Below, in pieces: positions 14,338 through 21,398 of a DNA stretch of 24,190 nt. A model generated the notes under the pieces. It was not told where the DNA came from and ran no database searches. It saw nothing but the letters and a program-made list of their open reading frames with translations. A program made the position numbers and the translations under genes. Every line of letters begins with the position of its first letter. The first letter of the stretch is position 1. This stretch comes from Anaerolineaceae bacterium UBA5224 (GTDB taxonomy: Bacteria; Chloroflexota; Anaerolineae; Anaerolineales; Anaerolineaceae), in assembly GCA_002409365.1 (NCBI GenBank), contig DHUW01000050.1, forward strand, positions 26,092-50,281, written 5' to 3'.

Positions 14338-15270
14338 TCAGGGTTTTTGGAAAACCAGGACGACCCAATCTTGTTCGGGAAGTGTATCAATCAGGGTCAA
14401 GCCGGCCTTATTGGCAGCTTGGATGACGCTCTCAGCCTGAAAGTCCAGGATCCCGCCTAAAATCAGGATTCCACCTGGCGCTACTGTATCTGCCAGACCT
14501 GTTCCGAGCATTTTGACCAGGATATGAGCCAGAATATTGGCTAAAACCACCGGAGCCTGGTTCAGGTCATCCATCCGTGCGAGTATGTCGGTGTGGGTGC
14601 CGACTTCGAAGGTGATCCGTCCTTCCATGCCATTCAGGGCAGCATTTCGTTCACAGGAAGGGATTGTCGTAGGGTCATAATCGACGCCTAATACGCGCTC
14701 GGCGCCCAGGCGGACAGCGGCAATTGATAAGATGCCATTACCACAACCTACGTCAAGTACGTTTTTGCCCTGGCAGCCGTACCTTTCGAGGGCAAGCAGG
14801 CAAAGTTGGGTCGATGGGTGCGTGCCCGTGCCAAAAGACATATCCGGTGAGATGATCACGGGAAGACGCTCGCCGGCCAAAGATCGGTCAACCCAGGCAG
14901 GCAGGATGATCAGGTTTTCTCCGAGTTCAAGCGGCTGGTAGCGTTCTTTCCAGGCTTCCATCCAGTTTTGATCAGCTATTACTTGAAATTCAAGTTTACC
15001 AAGCGGCGCAATCTGCCCCAGGTGCCAGATGGCTTCTTCAAGCTGCTGACGAGTCTGTTCTACCTGCTCGTCTATCGGCAGATAGGCAACTACCTGGGTG
15101 TCACCGGTTGGCCTTTCTTCATATTCTTGCTGATCAAATTTTGTTAAACTGTTGATCAATACTCCGTCAGGAGCATAGCGCGAAAAGACCTCGGCGACAG
15201 CTTCAGCAAGCTCACCGGAACAAACTAAAGACGCTTCCAACCAGTTGGATGGTTTAGCCACTGAATGCAT
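14338..15270 (-). CDS. prmA: Ribosomal protein L11 methyltransferase
   Basis: A 310-residue SAM-dependent methyltransferase that trimethylates ribosomal protein L11. The N-terminal L11-binding part is followed by the Rossmann domain. Signatures are WMEAWKERYQPLELG, the highly diagnostic MSFGTGTHPSTQLCL, the SAM-binding VLDVGCGNGILSIAA, GVDYDPTTIPSCERNA and NILAHILVKM. Length matches the family. It overlaps the end of dnaJ by 17 bases (15254-15270), so it is translated from the dnaJ mRNA. The order hrcA-grpE-dnaK-dnaJ-prmA is the same as in Bacillus. Its stop lies one base from that of the convergent M23 peptidase gene, leaving no room for a terminator between them. Confidence 0.95.
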   Translation of the reverse strand: MHSVAKPSNWLEASLVCSGELAEAVAEVFSRYAPDGVLINSLTKFDQQEYEERPTGDTQVVAYLPIDEQVEQTRQQLEEAIWHLGQIAPLGKLEFQVIADQNWMEAWKERYQPLELGENLIILPAWVDRSLAGERLPVIISPDMSFGTGTHPSTQLCLLALERYGCQGKNVLDVGCGNGILSIAAVRLGAERVLGVDYDPTTIPSCERNAALNGMEGRITFEVGTHTDILARMDDLNQAPVVLANILAHILVKMLGTGLADTVAPGGILILGGILDFQAESVIQAANKAGLTLIDTLPEQDWVVLVFQKP

Positions 15271-16390
15271 CCTTTAACTTGTCAAAGAATCCACGTTCCT
15301 GGATCTTGATATCAGTGCCCATGGTCTTGCCAAGTGTAGTCAGCAGTTCTTCCTGCTGTTTGGTCAGACTTGTCGGTATCTGCACATTGACAGTCACCAT
15401 TTGGTTGCCGCGCTCGTTACGGTTCAAAACAGGTGCACCCTTTTCTTTCATACGGAAGATGCGACCCGGCTGCGTTCCAGGTGGAATGCGCAGTTTCACA
15501 TCGCCATCCACAGTCGGGACGGTGATTTCGTCGCCAAGAGCTGCCTGAGCCATATTGATATCGATGTCGAGCAAAATATCGCTGTCTTTTCGACGGAAGA
15601 ATTTATGGGGAGCAACATCCAATTCAAGGTAATAGTTGCCATTTGGGCCGCCATTTGCACCGGGTTGCCCTTCACCAACCATGCGGATCTGATTACCATC
15701 ATCCACCCCAGCTGGTACCTTCACTTTCATCTTCCGGGTCATGCGTTCCAACCCGCTTCCATGGCAATTTCGACAGGGGGATTCCACTATTTTCCCGCGA
15801 CCGCCGCAGGTGGGGCAGGTGACAACCTGGACCATGGAACCTAAAAAGGTTTGTTGCACCTGGCGGACTTCGCCCTGACCTTTACAGGTTGCGCAGGTGA
15901 CAGGTTCAGTGCCAGGTTCAGCGCCTGTTCCGTTGCAGACAGAGCAGCGCTCATTGCGGGTGACTTCTACTTCTTTTTCAGTCCCGAAAATTGCTTCTTC
16001 AAAAGTTAATTTCAGATTGCCGGTAATATCAGCACCTCTTCGGGGAGCGTTTTGCCGGCGCCGCGAATTGCTGGATCCACCAAAGCCACTCATGCCGCCA
16101 AAGCCAAACAAGGTTTCGAATAGATCTGAGAGATCCATTGTGGAGTAGTCGGGCATGCCCTGGGTGTTGACCCCTGAGAAGCCATAACGATCGTAGGCAG
16201 CCCGTTTTTCGGTATCGCTTAAGACGCCGTAGGCTTCGTTGATCTCCTTGAACTTTTCTTCGGCATCTTCTGCCTTATTGACGTCTGGATGGTATTGACG
16301 CGCAAGATCGCGAAAAGCTTTCTTGATGTCATCCTGACTTGAGCTTCGGGGAATGCCCAGCACTTCGTAATAATCTCGTTTCGCTGCCAT
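15254..16390 (-). CDS. dnaJ: Chaperone protein DnaJ (Hsp40)
   Basis: A 378-residue co-chaperone that delivers unfolded proteins to DnaK and triggers its ATPase. The J domain (residues 1-70) contains the key HPD in QYHPDVN. A Gly/Phe-rich stretch follows (FGFGGMSGFGGSS). The zinc-finger domain has all four repeats: CSVCNGTG, CATCKGQG, CPTCGGRG and CRNCHGSG. The C-terminal substrate-binding sandwich follows (PAGVDDGNQIRMVGEGQ and onward). Length is normal. It lies 90 bases after dnaK; that gap contains a perfect 11-bp hairpin (16421-16456), which may reduce or process the downstream mRNA. The ribosome site (GGAAAAG) is somewhat distant from the ATG. It overlaps prmA by 17 bases. Confidence 0.97.
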   Translation of the reverse strand: MAAKRDYYEVLGIPRSSSQDDIKKAFRDLARQYHPDVNKAEDAEEKFKEINEAYGVLSDTEKRAAYDRYGFSGVNTQGMPDYSTMDLSDLFETLFGFGGMSGFGGSSNSRRRQNAPRRGADITGNLKLTFEEAIFGTEKEVEVTRNERCSVCNGTGAEPGTEPVTCATCKGQGEVRQVQQTFLGSMVQVVTCPTCGGRGKIVESPCRNCHGSGLERMTRKMKVKVPAGVDDGNQIRMVGEGQPGANGGPNGNYYLELDVAPHKFFRRKDSDILLDIDINMAQAALGDEITVPTVDGDVKLRIPPGTQPGRIFRMKEKGAPVLNRNERGNQMVTVNVQIPTSLTKQQEELLTTLGKTMGTDIKIQERGFFDKLKDAFSG

Positions 16391-16420
16391 AAAATACTTC
16401 TTTTCCTATAATTTCACACA

Positions 16421-16456
16421 AACACCTGGTGTGAACTTACGTTGGCACCAGGTGTT
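16421..16456 (-). repeat. Hairpin between dnaK and dnaJ
   Basis: A perfect 11-bp inverted repeat: AACACCTGGTG at 16421-16431 and CACCAGGTGTT at 16446-16456, with a 14-base loop. On the minus (coding) strand the second arm is followed by TTTGTGTG rather than a true U tract, so full termination is unlikely. Partial termination or RNA processing giving more dnaK than dnaJ mRNA would fit the usual stoichiometry (inference). Confidence 0.75.
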
Positions 16457-16480
16457 CTTATTCTAATGGATTATTACAAA

Positions 16481-18391
16481 TTAATCCGCTTGTGTGTATT
16501 CGCCGTCCACAGTTTCAGGGTCTTCGGGCGATTCACCTTGGCTTTCATCGGCAGACTGACCTTCACCAGGCTGCTGGGATTGAGCTTGCTGCGCATAGGC
16601 AGCCTGACCAATTTCCTGCAAAATCTTCATCAGCTCTTCAACAGCGTTATGGATAACGCTGGCATCACTTTCATCCTTTACCCTGCGAACCTTGGTGATA
16701 GCTTCATCTACCCTGGATTTATCAGCAGCAGGCACCTTGTCTCCCAAATCTTTGAGGGTCTTTTCGGCAGTGTAAACGGAGTTGTCAGCAGTGTTGCGAG
16801 CTTCGATCAGGTCGCGTGCCTTTTGGTCTTCGTTGGCATGGTTTTCAGCATCCTGGCGCATCTTTTCGACTTCATCATCGCTGAGCCCTGATGAACCAGA
16901 GATGGTGATATTTTGCTGGCGATTCGTGGCTTTATCTCTTGCAGTCACTTCCAGAATGCTGTTGGCGTTCATATCAAAAATAACTTCGATCTGAGGAACA
17001 CCGCGAGGGGCCGGTGGAATGCCGTCGAGGGTAAACTTGCCGAGTGACTTGTTGTCAGCTGCCATTGTGCGCTCACCTTGCAGAACATGGATTTCCACTG
17101 AAGTCTGGCTGTCAGACGCTGTGCTGAAAACCTGGCTGGCGCGGGTTGGGATCGTGGTGTTGCGTTTGATCAGTGGAGTGGAAACACCGCCTAAAGTTTC
17201 GATGGAGAGTGTCAGAGGGGTCACATCGAGCAGAAGGATATCTTTCACTTCACCGCCCAAAACACCTGCCTGGATTGCCGCACCAATGGCGACAACTTCG
17301 TCTGGGTTGACACCTTTGTGAGGTTCTCTGTTGAACAACTGGCGCACAGCTTCATTCACGGCGGGCATACGGGTCATTCCGCCCACCATGACGACCTCGT
17401 CGATGTCAGAGGGTTTCAAATTGGCATCGTTCAAAGCCTGTTGAACAGGTTTGAGCGATCTCTGAATCAGGTCACTGGTCAATTGCTCCAATTTTGAACG
17501 AGTCAGTGTGGTCACCAGGTGTTTCGGACCGGAAGCATCGGCTGTAATGTAGGGCAGATTGATTTCAGCCTGCATCGTGCTGGAAAGCTCAATTTTTGCC
17601 TTTTCTGCGGCTTCCTTGAGACGCTGCAATGCCTGGCGGTCTTCGCGAAGGTTGATGCCATTTTCCTTCTTAAATTCGTCTGCCAACCAGTCAATGATGC
17701 GCTGGTCGAAATCATCCCCACCCAGGAAGGTGTCGCCAGAAGTGGATTTGACCTGGAAAACGCCATCCCCTACTTCCAGGATTGAGATATCAAATGTACC
17801 GCCGCCGAGGTCATAAACTGCAATAATTTCATTTCGGTCTTTTTTGTCCAATCCATAAGCCAGTGAAGAAGCGGTCGGTTCGTTGATAATGCGCAGCACT
17901 TCCAGACCGGCGATCTTGCCGGCATCAACGGTGGCATTGCGCTGAGCGTCGTTGAAATAGGCAGGCACGGTAATGACGGCCTGATTTACCGGTTCGCCAA
18001 GGTAAGCTTCAGCATCGCGCTTGAGTTTTCCCAGGATCATGGCCGAGATTTCTGGGGCTGTGTAATCTTTATTATCCATCACAACCCGAGCATCCCCGTT
18101 TGGTGCGCTGTTGATCTTATAAGGCACCAGGCTCATCGCCCGCTGCACTTCGTTGTCGCCAATTTTGCGTCCCATGAAGCGCTTAATAGATGAAATCGTG
18201 TTCTCTGGATTGATGATTGCCTGGTTGCGAGCCACTTGCCCGACCAGCCTTTCACCGTTTTTATTAACGGCTACCACTGATGGTACGAGACGACTGCCCT
18301 CTGCGGATGTGATCACCACGGGTTCGCCGCCCATCATAACTGCGGCTGCTGAGTTGGTTGTTCCTAAATCTATTCCGATAATTTTTGCCAT
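16481..18391 (-). CDS. dnaK: Chaperone protein DnaK (Hsp70)
   Basis: A 636-residue ATP-dependent chaperone. The N-terminal ATPase domain begins AKIIGIDLGTTNSAAAVM and contains VITVPAYFNDAQRNAT, RIINEPTASSLAYG, AVYDLGGGTFDISILE and VVMVGGMTRMPAV. The linker and substrate-binding domain follow with LLLDVTPLTLSIETLGG and GIPPAPRGVPQIEV. The helical lid ends in a Gln/Gly-rich, acidic tail. Length and motifs are those of a standard bacterial DnaK. The start is preceded by GGAGAA. It lies 8 bases after grpE in the heat-shock operon, under HrcA/CIRCE control from the promoter upstream of hrcA. No second CIRCE is seen directly before it. Confidence 0.98.
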   Translation of the reverse strand: MAKIIGIDLGTTNSAAAVMMGGEPVVITSAEGSRLVPSVVAVNKNGERLVGQVARNQAIINPENTISSIKRFMGRKIGDNEVQRAMSLVPYKINSAPNGDARVVMDNKDYTAPEISAMILGKLKRDAEAYLGEPVNQAVITVPAYFNDAQRNATVDAGKIAGLEVLRIINEPTASSLAYGLDKKDRNEIIAVYDLGGGTFDISILEVGDGVFQVKSTSGDTFLGGDDFDQRIIDWLADEFKKENGINLREDRQALQRLKEAAEKAKIELSSTMQAEINLPYITADASGPKHLVTTLTRSKLEQLTSDLIQRSLKPVQQALNDANLKPSDIDEVVMVGGMTRMPAVNEAVRQLFNREPHKGVNPDEVVAIGAAIQAGVLGGEVKDILLLDVTPLTLSIETLGGVSTPLIKRNTTIPTRASQVFSTASDSQTSVEIHVLQGERTMAADNKSLGKFTLDGIPPAPRGVPQIEVIFDMNANSILEVTARDKATNRQQNITISGSSGLSDDEVEKMRQDAENHANEDQKARDLIEARNTADNSVYTAEKTLKDLGDKVPAADKSRVDEAITKVRRVKDESDASVIHNAVEELMKILQEIGQAAYAQQAQSQQPGEGQSADESQGESPEDPETVDGEYTQAD

Positions 18392-18399
18392 TATTTCTC

Positions 18400-18924
18400 C
18401 TATTTCGAGACCCGAACAAGTGCGGGTCTGATGATTCGATCTTTTAATTGATAACCGGTACGAACAACTTCGATAATTTCTCCGTCGCTGAATTGGTCGC
18501 TTTCTTCATGGGTGACGGCTTCCTGGTTGGTGGGGTCAAACATATCACCGGGTTTGAGTTTAATTTCGGTAACATGTTGAGCATCAAGCGTAGTCAGGAG
18601 TTTCTTGCGGATCAATTCGATACCTGCGATCCAATTGGCACAATCTGGTTCATTTGGTGCGTGATCGAGCGCCCGTTCGAGGTCATCCATCACAGGCAGA
18701 AAGATTTTGATGTGCTCTCCCAACAACCGGTCTGCCAAGACAGCATTATCCAGTTCTATGCGGCGTTTATAATTTGCGAAACTGGCGCGTTCTCGCTGTA
18801 GGCTGTCCAGGTATTCATCAGCTTTGGCAAGGGCAGCGTCAAGTTCGCTTTGAATACCGCTAACTTCGTCGAACAAATCTCCATGCTCCTGGTTTTCGTT
18901 GTTTTGTTTATCTTGTTCAGTCAT
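18400..18924 (-). CDS. grpE: Nucleotide exchange factor GrpE
   Basis: A 174-residue DnaK co-factor that promotes ADP release. An acidic N-terminus (ENQEHGDLFDEVSGIQ) leads into a long helical coiled coil (about residues 25-85, with QRERASFANYKRRIE). Then comes the family signature FLPVMDDLERALDHAP and the beta-wing domain with GDMFDPTNQEAVTHEES and EVVRTGYQLKDRIIRPALVRVSK. The ATG has a GAGGA site about 6 bases upstream. It lies 18 bases after hrcA and 8 bases before dnaK, so it is tightly co-transcribed. No unusual features are seen. Confidence 0.97.
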   Translation of the reverse strand: MTEQDKQNNENQEHGDLFDEVSGIQSELDAALAKADEYLDSLQRERASFANYKRRIELDNAVLADRLLGEHIKIFLPVMDDLERALDHAPNEPDCANWIAGIELIRKKLLTTLDAQHVTEIKLKPGDMFDPTNQEAVTHEESDQFSDGEIIEVVRTGYQLKDRIIRPALVRVSK

Positions 18925-18942
18925 AATATCCTCAAAATACTG

Positions 18943-19968
18943 TTAATTTACTAAGTTGTCAGAAACCAAACCTGACATCAGTTCGGCTACAAAGCGAACT
19001 GTACCGATTGTTTGGCTATAGGGCATGCGCATCGGACCCAGGATGCCGAGGGCACCTGAAAGCTGATCTGCCACGCCATAACGCGTCAGAATAACCGAAC
19101 AATTTTGCAGCTCCTGCCAGGTGTTTTCACCACCGATCAAAACCTGTACACCGCCAATTTCCTCGCTTAGCACAGTTCTGGCTATCAGGTCATCGAGCAA
19201 GGGTCGTTCTTCCAACAATTTCAAAGGTGAATTCCCGTCTGAAAACTCAGGTTCAGCCAGGACGTTGGTCAGCCCATCCAAATAGAGCTCACCTGTAACC
19301 AATTTGCTTGCCAGTGTCATCTGGTCGGTTACTGCTGCCAGAACCTGGTTTACCAGTGGGTCATTGTTTGCCGGAAGGCTTTTAATCTGTTCTAGGCTGG
19401 TGTTCTCGCAGGCCTGATTTATTTGGGCAGCGATCTGAGAAAGCTGCTCCTGGTTGCGGAAATCGTCAAGCGAAAGTATTTGCTGCTGGATCTCGCCGCC
19501 GATCAAAACCAAAACCATCAAGACCTGGGAAGCGCGTGTAGCGATCAATTCGAGGTGTTTGAAAGTCACCTTTTCGCTATGGGGAGCGGTGACGATCGAA
19601 ACTGCCTGTGAATGACTGGCAAGCACGGAAGCTGCCAGGGGCAGCCAATATTCCAGCCCCTTGCGGGACTGATAAAACTGGTGGCTGATGGTGTTGCGCG
19701 TAGCTGAAGACAATGAAGTATGCTGGCTTAGGTTGCTAACGTAATAGCGGTAGCCCTCTTCGGTCGGGACACGCCCGGCTGAGGTGTGAGGCTGACGTAA
19801 ATAGCCAAGTTCAGTCAGGGTGTTCATTTCGTTGCGCACCGTAGCGGAACTTATTTTCAAGTTGTATTCGTTGATCAAGGTTTTAGACGCGACAGGCTGC
19901 GCCGTGCGAGTGTGTTCATGCACGACCAGGGATAGAATTACTTTTTGTCGGTCGGTTAATTTGTTCAT
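18943..19968 (-). CDS. hrcA: Heat-inducible transcription repressor HrcA
   Basis: A 341-residue repressor that binds CIRCE operators and shuts off the heat-shock operon. The N-terminal winged helix (about 1-75) has LTDRQKVILSLVVHEH, AQPVASKTLINEYNLKISSATVRNEM and LGYLRQPHTSAGRVPTEEGYRYYV, all diagnostic. The long C-terminal domain ends GALGILGPMRMPYSQTIGTVRFVAELM. I start at ATG 19968. The longer frame begins inside the CIRCE operator, and an alternative ATG at 19980 overlaps its edge. Only a weak GAG-type ribosome site precedes 19968, so 19980 remains possible. It is the first gene of hrcA-grpE-dnaK-dnaJ-prmA and autoregulated through the operator directly upstream. Confidence 0.96.
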   Translation of the reverse strand: MNKLTDRQKVILSLVVHEHTRTAQPVASKTLINEYNLKISSATVRNEMNTLTELGYLRQPHTSAGRVPTEEGYRYYVSNLSQHTSLSSATRNTISHQFYQSRKGLEYWLPLAASVLASHSQAVSIVTAPHSEKVTFKHLELIATRASQVLMVLVLIGGEIQQQILSLDDFRNQEQLSQIAAQINQACENTSLEQIKSLPANNDPLVNQVLAAVTDQMTLASKLVTGELYLDGLTNVLAEPEFSDGNSPLKLLEERPLLDDLIARTVLSEEIGGVQVLIGGENTWQELQNCSVILTRYGVADQLSGALGILGPMRMPYSQTIGTVRFVAELMSGLVSDNLVN

Positions 19969-19979
19969 TTTTCTCAACA

Positions 19980-20006
19980 TTAGCACTCTCGAATTGAGAG
20001 TGCTAA
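19980..20006. promoter_or_regulatory. CIRCE operator (HrcA binding site)
   Basis: TTAGCACTC (19980-19988), a 9-base spacer, then GAGTGCTAA (19998-20006): a perfect match to the CIRCE consensus. It lies just downstream of the hrcA promoter, about 7 bases after the expected transcription start and 11 bases before the hrcA ATG at 19968. HrcA bound here would block the whole heat-shock operon. Confidence 0.98.
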
Positions 20007-20019
20007 TTTCATCAATTTA

Positions 20020-20048
20020 ATGTTACCATGCACAATTTTCTTCGTCAA
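20020..20048 (-). promoter_or_regulatory. Housekeeping-type promoter of the hrcA operon
   Basis: On the minus strand TTGACG (20048-20043), a 17-base spacer and TAACAT (20025-20020) form a good sigma-70/SigA-type promoter. Transcription would start about 20013, so the CIRCE site falls at about +7 to +33, the normal place for this operator. Confidence 0.85.
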
Positions 20049-20062
20049 GAAAAGGATAATCG

Positions 20063-20158
20063 ATGATGGTTAATTTTATGTTAGAAGATGAAAAGGTTGT
20101 CATTCTTGAAGCAGCGACACGATTTGTACCATCGATGACTCTTAGCAAATGCAAATAG
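20063..20158 (+). CDS. Possible 31-residue small protein divergent from hrcA
   Basis: A short frame beginning MMVNFMLEDEK and ending TLSKCK, with TAG at 20156-20158. Support comes from an AAGGA ribosome site at 20051-20055 (7 bases before ATG 20063) and a possible divergent promoter overlapping CIRCE: TTGAGA at 19994-19999 and TTTAAT or TAATGT at 20016-20023. I recognise no family. The peptide has no signal or membrane segment. A frame this short can occur by chance, and the promoter sequences overlap those of hrcA on the other strand. It could also be the leader or remnant of something else in this 288-base gap. Confidence 0.25.
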   Translation: MMVNFMLEDEKVVILEAATRFVPSMTLSKCK

Positions 20159-20164
20159 GTGTTG

Positions 20165-20262
20165 AAGCTCGGGATGGCGGAGTGGCGCAATCCGGCTACG
20201 TCGTGGGTGGGTCAAAAGGATCCGTTAGCCTGAATTTTGCGACCTCCCTCATTCCATCCGTC
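20165..20262. other. Intergenic segment with potential branched RNA structure
   Basis: In the 288-base gap between hrcA and the next gene, GGATGG (20172-20177) can pair with CCATCC (20254-20259). Inside, GTGGC (about 20182-20186) can pair with GCTAC (about 20195-20199). GGG-GGTC-AAAA (20205-20217) can pair with TTTT-GACC-CCC (20235-20248) with small bulges. The overall form is cloverleaf-like, but there is no tRNA T-loop motif (GGTTCGA) and no CCA end. It may be a small RNA, a degraded tRNA-like element or chance. Confidence 0.25.
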
Positions 20263-20294
20263 CCGCAGAAAAAGCCAAAGAAAAAGTTGCGGAG

Positions 20295-21320
20295 CTATAT
20301 TAGGTCTGCAATTATCTGCACAACATGCCGGTCGATACCGCCAAAACGATACTTATATTCCTCGTCTCCGCGCATCATGTCAACCTCATTCAACCCATTC
20401 GCAATCGCCCACTGGATCAATTTAACGAGCAGCACCCAGCCTGGAGAGGCTTGAGAAAATTCAGGGTTCCAACCGGTGTTATACACCCATAACTTATTAT
20501 CAAAAATAAAGTTCAGATATACTGCAGCTTGCTTTCCATCCAACATCAGGTTGGCCAGATTCAAACATCCGGCTTCCTGGGCTGCTCTCCCCAATTCAAG
20601 TAAAAATTGCTCTGTCAATGGAGTCAGGAATTTTGCTTTTTGTTCCTCATTGCGCATCAGTTCAATAAAGCGACCCATTTCACCATCGATGTCCGTGGAA
20701 TCTTGCGAGAAGACCAATTCAACCTGGTGATCCCGTTCGGCGTTGCGCTCTTTCCGGCGGACTTCGTGACGCTGCTTCTTACTCAAAGATTGAAGATACC
20801 CATCCCAGCTGGATGGCAGCGGTATGCCTGGTGATGGCTGCAAAACAGTCAATTCAAAACTGCCTTGTTTTTCCCGACAAAGACTCTCCATCATGCTATT
20901 GGTTGGTGAATCTTTAAGAATATTCGCCAACTCCAATCGCTTCGTATTGAATTCCGGATTTTCATTAATAAAATCCAACAATTGGCTCAGGAAGGATTCC
21001 AGTTTGTCGGGAAGACAGATAAAATCGAGATGATCTGTGACCTCAATCTGACCAATAAAGCGAATTGCAGGCTCTGAACCGGCTTTATAGGAAGTGAAAA
21101 GCGGGGCGATACCGATCAGATCGCCGTTTTCCCTGGCTGTCACAATCTGCAACCTCGAATTTTCCTCAGGCCATTCACCCCCGCCCAGGGTCTGCCACCA
21201 ATTAAACAAATACCAAAATTCCAGAAAAGGATAAACACGGAAACTCTTTGCCACCAACGGATCCCATTCAGGGCGAAGGGTCTCCCATTCTTTTTTACTC
21301 GTTATAAGGCTTAATTTCAT
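20295..21320 (-). CDS. BioF2/FemAB-like GNAT-fold acetyltransferase
   Basis: A 341-residue cytoplasmic protein of the Acetyltransf_6 (PF13480, BioF2/CelD-like) group. The N-terminal half has a FLEFWYLFNWWQTLGG aromatic stretch and IVTARENGDLIGIAPLF. The C-terminal GNAT-like half has SWDGYLQSLSKKQRHEVRRKERN, a basic helix typical of the family. It continues with LANLMLDGKQAAVYLNFIFDNKLWVYNTGWNPEFSQASPG and ends EVDMMRGDEEYKYRFG. Members act in cell-envelope polysaccharide or peptidoglycan modification, but the substrate is not evident. I place the start at ATG 21320 rather than 21425: the first 35 residues of the longer frame are non-family, and a TATAAT lies exactly 7 bases before ATG 21320. 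It is divergent from the PP2C-like gene. Confidence 0.82.
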   Translation of the reverse strand: MKLSLITSKKEWETLRPEWDPLVAKSFRVYPFLEFWYLFNWWQTLGGGEWPEENSRLQIVTARENGDLIGIAPLFTSYKAGSEPAIRFIGQIEVTDHLDFICLPDKLESFLSQLLDFINENPEFNTKRLELANILKDSPTNSMMESLCREKQGSFELTVLQPSPGIPLPSSWDGYLQSLSKKQRHEVRRKERNAERDHQVELVFSQDSTDIDGEMGRFIELMRNEEQKAKFLTPLTEQFLLELGRAAQEAGCLNLANLMLDGKQAAVYLNFIFDNKLWVYNTGWNPEFSQASPGWVLLVKLIQWAIANGLNEVDMMRGDEEYKYRFGGIDRHVVQIIADLI

Positions 21321-21333
21321 GCACGAAATTATA
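21318..21333 (-). promoter_or_regulatory. Leaderless-type promoter of the BioF2-like acetyltransferase gene
   Basis: On the minus strand a consensus TATAAT (21333-21328), preceded by GGG, is followed by 7 bases (TTCGTGC) and ATG at 21320. No Shine-Dalgarno sequence is present. It is the best -10 match among the four leaderless-looking starts of the window. Confidence 0.65.
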
Positions 21334-21398
21334 CCCGTTGGCACGGATTGTGTACTCATTGTTACAGGTATTATTGTATTTAATAGAGAAGGTGTGCT

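Noticed and set aside
19969..19986. hrcA start at the GTG of 19986
   Set aside because: The codon lies inside the CIRCE operator and the added residues are not part of the HrcA family. ATG 19968 (or 19980) is more plausible.
20165..20262. tRNA gene (Leu/Ser-like GGATGGCGGAGTGG opening)
   Set aside because: There is no T-loop GGTTCGA-type motif, no matching 7-bp acceptor stem and no sensible anticodon arm. Kept only as a weak structured segment.
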